Shown piece by piece: positions 58,825 through 64,000 of a DNA stretch of 64,000 nucleotides. The number at the start of each line of letters is the position of its first letter. Position 1 is the first letter of the stretch. The position numbers were made by a program, and so were the translations under genes. Location of the stretch: the NCBI RefSeq assembly GCF_016097555.1, contig NC_054702.1, positions 91,167,798 to 91,231,797 of the forward strand, given 5' to 3'. Source of the stretch: Gigantopelta aegis (taxonomy: Eukaryota > Mollusca > Gastropoda > Neomphalida > Peltospiridae). The notes below the pieces were generated by a model. That model was given only the letters and a program-made list of their open reading frames with translations, searched no databases and was not told the origin of the DNA.

Positions 58825-60368
58825 TTTTCAGAATTATAAAAAAAATTCATCCAGTAGCCAGTGATTAATTATTTAATGTCCTGTAATGTAATGGTATCAT
58901 GGTATGTTAGAGCAAAAACGATACCCAAGTGATAATTTTATTTTAAGTTATAAATCAGTTTTGACTTTCATTCGGAATTTCCTATTTTTGACATAGGGGA
59001 TATGAAAGTTTGTTGAGCCAGGTAGGGGACGTGTATTGCTTTGGCAGTACTCTTAGAATGCTTGTTGTGTTTGAGGATATATCTACTTCAGCAAACCTTC
59101 AGGATATATTCTGTTCATTCCCTGATCCTTACCTGATAAATCATTGGCTGTGGTATTTGCTATTCTGTCTGTTGAAAAGAATATCTAAAAATCCTTTCTT
59201 TGAGGCTGGAGATTTTTTTAGATGTTTGCACTACCAAAAACTGTTCCTACTCTTGATCTTTTCAAACCCTGCAAATGTTTTGGAACTTTATCCATTGTAG
59301 GGCCAGTGCTTTTTTTTTTCCAGAGATTATCTTTATATAATAAAGTGAAGTTAAATACAGCCAAAAAAAAAAATGTTTTGCCAAGTTTTAGTTAAATATT
59401 AGGCGTATAAAAATATTGAAATTCCTGCATTAAATTGCTTTTAGGCTAAAAAGAAAAATTACTATTGAGTTAACTCCCTTAAAGGGATTTTCCCCGACTG
59501 GATGTGTAGTGACATACTGAAAGTAATCAAGAATGACATCACATATAAATAATATTGTTATTCTTGTTTCAACATCAAGTTTGGAACATTTAACTTTGGT
59601 ATTTTGTAATGCACTTTGCAGTAGGAATAACACTTTTTACCTATTTTGGGGTATACAAAATATACAGGAAATACAGGAAATGTAAACTATATAGTTCATA
59701 ATTAATCATTTTATTATAAAATTAACCAATAACACTTTTATGCTGATGTATTGTTAAACATACATACTCTATGACTGACCAAAGCACTTGCTTGATGCAC
59801 GGTTGGTTTGGGATCGATCCCCGTCAGTGGGCCCATTGGGCTATTTTTCGTTCCAGCTAGTGCACCACGACTGGTATATCAAAGGCTGTGGTATGTGCTA
59901 TCCTGCCTGTGGCATGGTGCATATAAAAGATCCCTTGCTACTAATGGAAAAATGTAGTGGGTTTCCTCTCTAAGACTATTTGTCAAAATTACTAAATGTT
60001 TGACATCCAGTAGCTGATGATTAGCAAATCAGTGTGCTCTAGTGGTGTCATTAAACAAAACAAACTAACTGATAAATAATCACATTGGTTGTGTTTTCTT
60101 TTGTAGAACATTTGTTAATTTACAGCTGGGCCTTTTAAGAGACAATGTTTGTCATGTTATAGAGCACTAAAAGTATGGAAATAAACCTCTTTTTCTTCTT
60201 CTTCTTTTTTCAGATTACATTATGAATGATGCAGCAAAAATCTTACGACTTCTTCATATAAAGGATTTACGGGAGCTTCAGACACAGATTAACACAGCAA
60301 TTGTTGCAGTGCAGGCCATAACAGCCAACCCTAAAACTGATAGTCGACTAGGAAAAGTCGGGCGGTGA
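51458..60368 (+). CDS. RTRAF: RTRAF (hCLE/CGI-99/C14orf166) homologue, exons 2-8; first coding exon not found
   Basis: Seven exons join in phase: 51458-51582, 53024-53123, 53846-53938, 54934-55022, 55861-55938, 56566-56614 and 60214-60368. They encode 229 residues ending in RLGKVGR and TGA. Near-identical blocks to animal RTRAF include WLEDQKIRHYKIEDR, IDWLLGYAVRLEYGDN, DDPNFKAGV, AAKILRLLHI and AIVAVQAI. Known vertebrate RTRAF is about 244 residues. It belongs to the tRNA-splicing ligase complex with RTCB, DDX1 and FAM98, and to RNA transport granules, and associates with RNA polymerase II. The first 20 or so residues should come from an upstream exon ending with one base of an Asp or Glu codon. 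I could not find it between 42.9 and 51.4 kb, so the gene model is 5'-incomplete here. The introns hold many mobile elements and a minisatellite. Confidence 0.95.
51685..52505. mobile_element. TTAA-type element with CACACCCTAGTT termini
   Basis: Left ttaaagccgcacaccctagtt and right aactagggtgtgtcccttta(a) are inverted with TTAA at each edge. The interior (about 800 bases) has no clear coding region. It sits in the intron after RTRAF exon 2. Confidence 0.7.
52585..52720. repeat. Foldback repeat, about 45-bp arms
   Basis: attgtctgttatttctttta ... aaatcatctgcaaact (52585-52629) pairs with agtttgcagatgatttttt ... taaaagaaataacagacaat (52659-52720). The right arm carries an extra 10-15 bases (ttcatacccagatg). 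Confidence 0.85.
53024..53123 (+). CDS. RTRAF: RTRAF exon 3
   Basis: The acceptor is ttctttcag and the donor AATG|gtaaat. It codes for YLQQLNCPW through LLGYAVRLEYGDN, the conserved calponin-homology-like helical segment of the family, and leaves one base (phase 1). Confidence 0.95.
53846..53938 (+). CDS. RTRAF: RTRAF exon 4
   Basis: The acceptor is attttttcag and the donor AATT|gtaagt. It codes for VEKYKAVTPE and a poorly conserved linker ending ETLN. This part also varies between animals in the known family. Confidence 0.93.
54060..54125 (+). mobile_element. SINE-tail-like fragment
   Basis: agacaccaaatagccaaata and aaatgtgctgaggtgttgtt; compare 25680-25730. Confidence 0.45.
54934..55022 (+). 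CDS. RTRAF: RTRAF exon 5
   Basis: The acceptor is attattttcag and the donor AAG|gtcagt. It completes a Phe codon, then codes for DDPNFKAGVTSLCMMLQIP and ends HLQQLK, matching the NPDFKAGV block of vertebrate RTRAF. Confidence 0.94.
55342..55478 (+). mobile_element. SINE, tail A, internally deleted
   Basis: aaaccatggtatatgctgtc to gtggtgttatcaaacaaaac, lacking the segment between cgaagact and caatgtgc. A minisatellite starts at its very end. Confidence 0.78.
55479..55822. repeat. Minisatellite, nine 38-bp units, upstream of RTRAF exon 6
   Basis: Unit cccactgctatccttgtctg plus tacaaactaccctgttca. It begins directly at a SINE tail and ends about 38 bases from the exon 6 acceptor. A single extra t in one unit shifts the frame, so ORFs through it are artefacts. 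Confidence 0.94.
55861..55938 (+). CDS. RTRAF: RTRAF exon 6
   Basis: A 78-base phase-0 exon coding for AICLLVKEKLSKEAIAAI and a Ser/Thr-rich end, with acceptor ttttgatgcag and donor AAG|gtaagc. The match is to AIRILVQERL of vertebrate RTRAF. A 38-bp minisatellite ends about 38 bases before it. Confidence 0.94.
56075..56215. mobile_element. MITE-like element with poly-G and (CA)n
   Basis: actggtataggatgtggggg and, inverted, attggcataggaaggtgcc flank an 18-base G tract and cccccacacacacac. Confidence 0.55.
56341..56525. repeat. Dispersed duplicate, copy 1 (RTRAF intron 6)
   Basis: acaacaatgctttgacgact ... ttcagaattataaaa ... ccagtagccagtgattaatt ... atggtatcatt. The pair is 58722-58905, about 2.4 kb away on the same strand. 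Its end is a tail A-like sequence. Confidence 0.85.
56566..56614 (+). CDS. RTRAF: RTRAF exon 7 (49 bases)
   Basis: A small exon coding for AEQIPLDKMELGFEAG plus one base of the next Asp codon. It is flanked by cataacttcag and GTGG|gtatgt. It matches PVALDKHILGFDTGD of vertebrates. The following 3.6-kb intron is full of insertions. Confidence 0.92.
56853..57980. mobile_element. hAT-like non-autonomous element (1128 bp)
   Basis: TIRs CAGACCTGTCATCC and (inverse) CAGACCTGTCAACC; the 8-bp flanks agtcggtc (56845-56852) and attcggtc (57981-57988) differ at one base. CAG-start termini and 8-bp duplications are hAT features. The right interior has gggagactt/gggagtctcccgcgg motifs; no transposase frame. 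Confidence 0.75.
57508..57600 (+). mobile_element. Conserved repeat fragment, second copy
   Basis: ctgtcccagagcaagtcact and cacgctcgaaactttcgtgg with gtatatgaacatgt. It faces an inverted partner at 58010-58048 (gctcatataccactagagtt). Confidence 0.6.
58722..58905. repeat. Dispersed duplicate, copy 2 (RTRAF intron 7)
   Basis: Matches 56341-56510, but its T tract is expanded to about 28 bases (58793-58819). Confidence 0.85.
59780..60067 (+). mobile_element. SINE, tail A, near full length
   Basis: Part of the head (gcttgatgcacggttggttt), B-box gggatcgatcccc, intact body and tail ending tagtggtgtcattaaacaaa; well preserved, suggesting a younger copy. Confidence 0.92.
60214..60368 (+). CDS. RTRAF: RTRAF exon 8 (terminal)
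   Basis: After a long polypyrimidine tract and cag, this exon codes for DYIMNDAAKILRLLHI, LRELQTQI, AIVAVQAI and DSRLGKVGR, then TGA at 60366-60368. This is the highly conserved C-terminus of the family. Confidence 0.96.
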
Positions 60369-60860
60369 TATTTGTAGGGGAATAGTTCTTTGTGGTTCAA
60401 GAACTGCTGCATTGTTATCTTGTTTAATGCATGGCCCACTGTGTTTTACATGTACCAAATTCAGTAACATCATGGCTTCTGGGAAATGTAGCCTAATGCC
60501 CGAGACTGATGCAGCCTAATGCCTGAGACTGATTTAGCATAATGCCTGAGACTGATGGAGTTGTTTTTAAACTTCAGTTGTTAATCTCTTTCCTGATGCT
60601 GTTACAAGAAAAAAATAGCATATGAAATAACAATTTTCATCTCCTTTCTTTGGCATTGGTTAAGCCATGTGCAGAGGTGTTACTTGTATTCCTTGCACCA
60701 GCTTTTATTTTTCACAGTGCCAAGCTAAAATATATGACTCTTCTATTGTTAAAAGTTTCTTATTCTAAAAAAGCCCAACATTAACACATTAAGGCTGGCA
60801 GTCATTGTTTTGAATATGATGAAATAAAAGTCTTTAAAAAGGTACCTGTTTTACAACAAA
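60369..60860 (+). terminator. RTRAF: RTRAF 3' UTR and polyadenylation signal
   Basis: AATAAA lies at 60833-60838 in a T-rich setting, about 465 bases after the stop, and is the first good candidate. The UTR carries three 23-bp tandem units (60491-60559, core taatgcctgagactgat). Cleavage is probably near 60850-60865, just before a TIR element starting near 60876. Confidence 0.6.
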
Positions 60861-60875
60861 AAAAACAATATCTCA

Positions 60876-61728
60876 ATTACCGTATATCGCTGTGTATTAG
60901 CCGACTTTTTGATACAAAATTTATCAAGTCAAAGGCTGGGGTCGGCTTATCTAAGGAGTCAACATTTTATTGGAAATGTAAAGTTAGAATAGTGACGTCA
61001 CGGCTCGACTCGATCTATTGTCATTATTGTGCTCTGCATTTCCGCTTTCATAAAGGTTTAATATTGCATTTTAACACAAGCTATTACAAATAAAAGATAT
61101 TAAAATTGTATATATATGTTCATCTTTAATAAATGTTGGTGTTTAAAAGTTATTTAGTAATATTTATCTGTTTAAACAACAATAAATGGTGACCGATCAA
61201 AACAATTTCGGAAAACTTCGCAGGTCACGTGTCATTACAAAACTGCTTACTAAACCGGTGAACACGTTAATTGTTCCAGCTTCATTTGTTTTGTTTGTCG
61301 GCTTGGGATTAATCGACACGGGTGGTTGGGTATGGTAGGGTATAGCCGACTAGTAATGAAAAGACCGATTAGCACAATCAACAATGCAAACAGTCACTGT
61401 GTTTTTAACGTGTGGCTGCAATCAAGAATGTTTAGGTATATTTCGCTATCTTGGTACTTATATTTTACGAGAAATAAATTAACCGGACACCGTTTCTATA
61501 AATAGAAATCGGCTACTGCTTCCGGATAAGTTTGCTGTGACAAATGACGTTTGAAAGCAGATGTACTTTGTCATTTTGTAGAGACCACACAGACATCTGA
61601 CTTGGTTAGTTTTATATAGGGGGGTCGGCTTATATACAAGGTCGATAATTTTAAAGCCGATTTGGAGGGTGAAACTAGGGGGTCGGCTAATGCATGGAGT
61701 CGGCTAATACACAGCGATATACGGTAAT
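60876..61728. mobile_element. TIR element with ACCGTATATCGCTGTG ends
   Basis: attaccgtatatcgctgtgt and its exact inverse continue for about 30 bases (to gtattagccgact). ggtcggctta and gccgac motifs repeat inside each end. The interior (about 790 bases) has no convincing protein frame. Confidence 0.82.
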
Positions 61729-61738
61729 TTAGTTTTTC

Positions 61739-61739
61739 C

Positions 61740-61773
<34 letters not shown>

Positions 61774-61778
61774 ATAGT
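61739..61778. repeat. (at)n microsatellite
   Basis: About 13 at units and a gtatgtat tail. Confidence 0.95.
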
Positions 61779-62601
61779 GAACAAAAGCAGTTGAAAATAC
61801 ACTTAAATTTATTATTACTTGCTATTATAACTTATGTCTATAAAGGATTGTTCAAATGCCCAGTACATAATTTTATTAAATACTTATTACCTCTGTGTAT
61901 ATGCCACTGTTCTTATTAAGAGACATATTTTGAAAATCTCTTGGATCTTTACAAACCAAATTAAGTATGTAATTTATAAATAATAATTTTGCTCAAAATT
62001 GTGTGGACTTTTCTTTTCTTTTTCTTTTTTCCAAAAATATAATTTTGACTGCAAACACAGTTTATTGAATTTAAAAACATTACCCTATCATTGATCAAAT
62101 ATTTTAGCAATGTAGTGGATATCACTGTTAATTAAAATGTTGATTCATTGTTATGTTTGTTTTCATCACAAATGTGTTAATGATTTTTTTGTTCATGATT
62201 GCTACAATTCAGCATTTCAGTCAACGATTTTGATAAATCCTAAAACCTTTTAGTAAAATGTTTTTGATTATTTTAATATTGAAAATGTAGGAATACAAAT
62301 GGTGCATATTGTCTACCGAAGCATTATTATGTGATATATTGCTTTGTGATGCAATATCTTTATATTTGAATGTGAAAAGCCAGCAGTATTTTTTGTTCTT
62401 TAAGAAAAAGAAACAAATGGAAAAGTGTACCAAAGAGTTTGTTCTTTCTTTTTACCGTATTAAATATATCATCATATTCACCAACTGGGCACATGGTAAG
62501 TAGTTACCTCATCTCATCATGTTATAACATCTTTTACTAAGGAAATATACTAACATAACTACACCCTTAATAAAATTGTGTTTTGTTGTTGCCTTCATAT
62601 A

Positions 62602-62903
62602 GGAAGGAAATATTTTTTTTAACGACACACTCAACACATTTTATTTACGGTTCTATGGCATCTGAGATGTGGTTAAGGACTACACAGATATTGAGAGAGG
62701 AAATCTGCTGTTGCCATTTCATGGGCTACTGATTTATATGCACCACCATCCCACAGATCGGATGGTACATACCACAGTCTTTGTTACACCAGTTGTGGAG
62801 CACTGGCTGAAACGAGAAATGGCCCAATAGACCCACCAACGGGAATCAATCCTAAATTGATCAGGCAAGCGCTGTACCACTGGGCTACATAACTCCCCTT
62901 CCC
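62602..62903 (-). mobile_element. SINE, tail B, near full length
   Basis: aaatattttttttaacgaca, gttctatggcatctgagatg, body, B-box remnant (ggaatcaatcctaa) and A-box inverse tagcccagtggtacagcg. Confidence 0.87.
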
Positions 62904-63030
62904 CGTCTGTGTTAGAAAAAACATCTAGCATACTTGCCTATTCCGTAATGCACCCTTTCCATTGGTTAACTGGTTCCATTGTTAATCTGTTGTTAACTGA
63001 TGCTTACATTGAACAATTCTTGTAACATAA

Positions 63031-63308
63031 ACCGGCCTCGGTGGCGTAGTGGTTAAGCCATCAGACTACACGCTGGTAGGTACAGGGTTTGCAGCCCGGT
63101 ACCGGCTCCAACCCAGAGCGAGTTCTTAAGGGCTCCATGGATAGGTGTAAGGCCACTACACCCTCTTCTCTCTCACTAACCACTAACCAACTAACAACTA
63201 ACCCACTGTCCCAGACGGACAGCCCAGATAGCTGAGGTGTGTGCCCAGGACAGCGTGCTTGAACCTTTATTGGATATAAGCACGAAAATAAGTTGAAATG
63301 AAATGAAA
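63031..63308 (+). mobile_element. Complete SINE: GGCCTCGGTGGCG head + tail C
   Basis: 278 bases between perfect 10-bp repeats tgtaacataa (63021-63030 and 63309-63318). The A-box is gtggcgtagtggttaagcc, the B-box gggtttgcagccc, and the tail gcttgaacctttattggata with (gaaat)n. Confidence 0.93.
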
Positions 63309-63418
63309 TGTAACATAATACATATGTCGAGGGAAGGAACGAATCACGTTTAAAAAAATATTCTGTGAATTTTATAGGATCTAATTGCTGCCCCTCCCAA
63401 CTGAAGATGATGCATTGA

Positions 63419-63445
63419 CCCCCCCCCCCCCCCCCCCCCCCCCCC
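63419..63445. repeat. Poly-C tract
   Basis: About 26 consecutive C bases. Confidence 0.95.
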
Positions 63446-63576
63446 AAGTTGAAAATCAGATTAATGTATAACTGACCTGTTCAATTACTGTCATTGTCTA
63501 AAGTCTCTGGTTTGATCAGGGTTTCCGGTTCTTGATGTGTGATAATGCCATGCAGTTTTAATCATACAGACATGAA

Positions 63577-63628
63577 AATCAATGTGCTCTAGCGGCGTCG
63601 TTAAATAAAACAAACTTTACTTTACTTT
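63577..63628 (+). mobile_element. Minimal SINE insertion: tail only (52 bp) with target duplication
   Basis: caatgtgctctagcggcgtc then gttaaataaaacaaacttta. Perfect 15-bp duplication tcatacagacatgaa at 63562-63576 and 63629-63643. Confidence 0.9.
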
Positions 63629-64000
63629 TCATACAGACATGAATGATGTGAAGATCTACATTTATTATGTATTAAGCCTTGAGTGTAAATTCTTATCTTT
63701 AATTTACTGTAATAATTTCCTCATCATGGTTAGTGTCGGTAGTAATCTTATTTAAAACAAAACTAACCAAATAGTCTTCATTTATCAAACTTGTGAATTC
63801 AATGGATGTTAGATCCTGTGTTTGTGCCTGGACTGGGAGGATGGGGGTGGGTTGTACTAGAGTTGTATAGAGAAATGCATTAAAACTATTTACTTCACAA
63901 CTACTAGACCATTTCCAACTGAATTTGGTGTGAACGTCCTTGACCCATGGATTTGATTAATGTGTCCCCTCAAAAAATGGGTTTCATGTACACCATAAGT

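Overview
This is a eukaryotic, AT-rich, repeat-dense nuclear window, most likely from a mollusc (probably a gastropod or bivalve). The evidence is intron-split animal genes with GT-AG borders, tRNA-derived SINEs of a kind I associate with mollusc genomes, TTAA-flanked MITEs, and long CT/GA microsatellites and G/C homopolymers. The species cannot be fixed from sequence alone. No prokaryotic features are present.

Two protein-coding genes are supported, arranged head to head. On the minus strand (42577 down to 34827) is a complete six-exon CCDC85-family gene. Every intron is GT-AG, every junction is in phase, and the product is 675 residues. On the plus strand (51458 to 60368) are seven of the exons of RTRAF (hCLE/CGI-99/C14orf166), an RNA-ligase-complex and RNA-transport factor. 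Its short first coding exon was not found. The two genes are not known to work together.

Layout. 1-34.8 kb: no recognisable gene. It holds a 1.5-kb element with long inverted arms (0.97-2.45 kb), homopolymer-rich MITE-like elements, CT/GA microsatellites, many SINEs (including a three-level nest at 9.25-10.07 kb), minisatellites (10.4 and 17.3 kb), the 3' end of an L2/CR1-like LINE (20.6-21.3 kb), an exact 120-bp tandem duplication (27.44 kb), and a SINE-poor AT-rich stretch (28.1-34.8 kb). 34.8-42.6 kb: the CCDC85 gene, with a 36-bp minisatellite abutting a 3' splice site and a foldback element plus a telomere-like element in intron 1. 42.6-51.4 kb: CCDC85 promoter, SINEs, a second foldback element with a perfect 32-bp palindrome, and a 1.33-kb DNA transposon that split a SINE and keeps a C-terminal protein fragment. 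51.4-60.9 kb: RTRAF exons among intronic MITEs, a 38-bp minisatellite and a hAT-like element inside another SINE. 60.9-64 kb: a TIR element just past the RTRAF polyA signal, then SINEs.

SINE terms used below. Body: the shared central part (tggtatatcaaaggc ... ggtgcatataaaagatccc). Tail A ends in gtgtcgttaaacaaaacaaac. Tail B ends in gtcgttaaataaaacatttc followed by (tttc)n. Tail C ends near gcttgaacctt and ggatataagcac. Tail D ends near gtgctggggtgtcgttaa and (attc)n. Strand + means the head-to-tail direction runs along the given strand.
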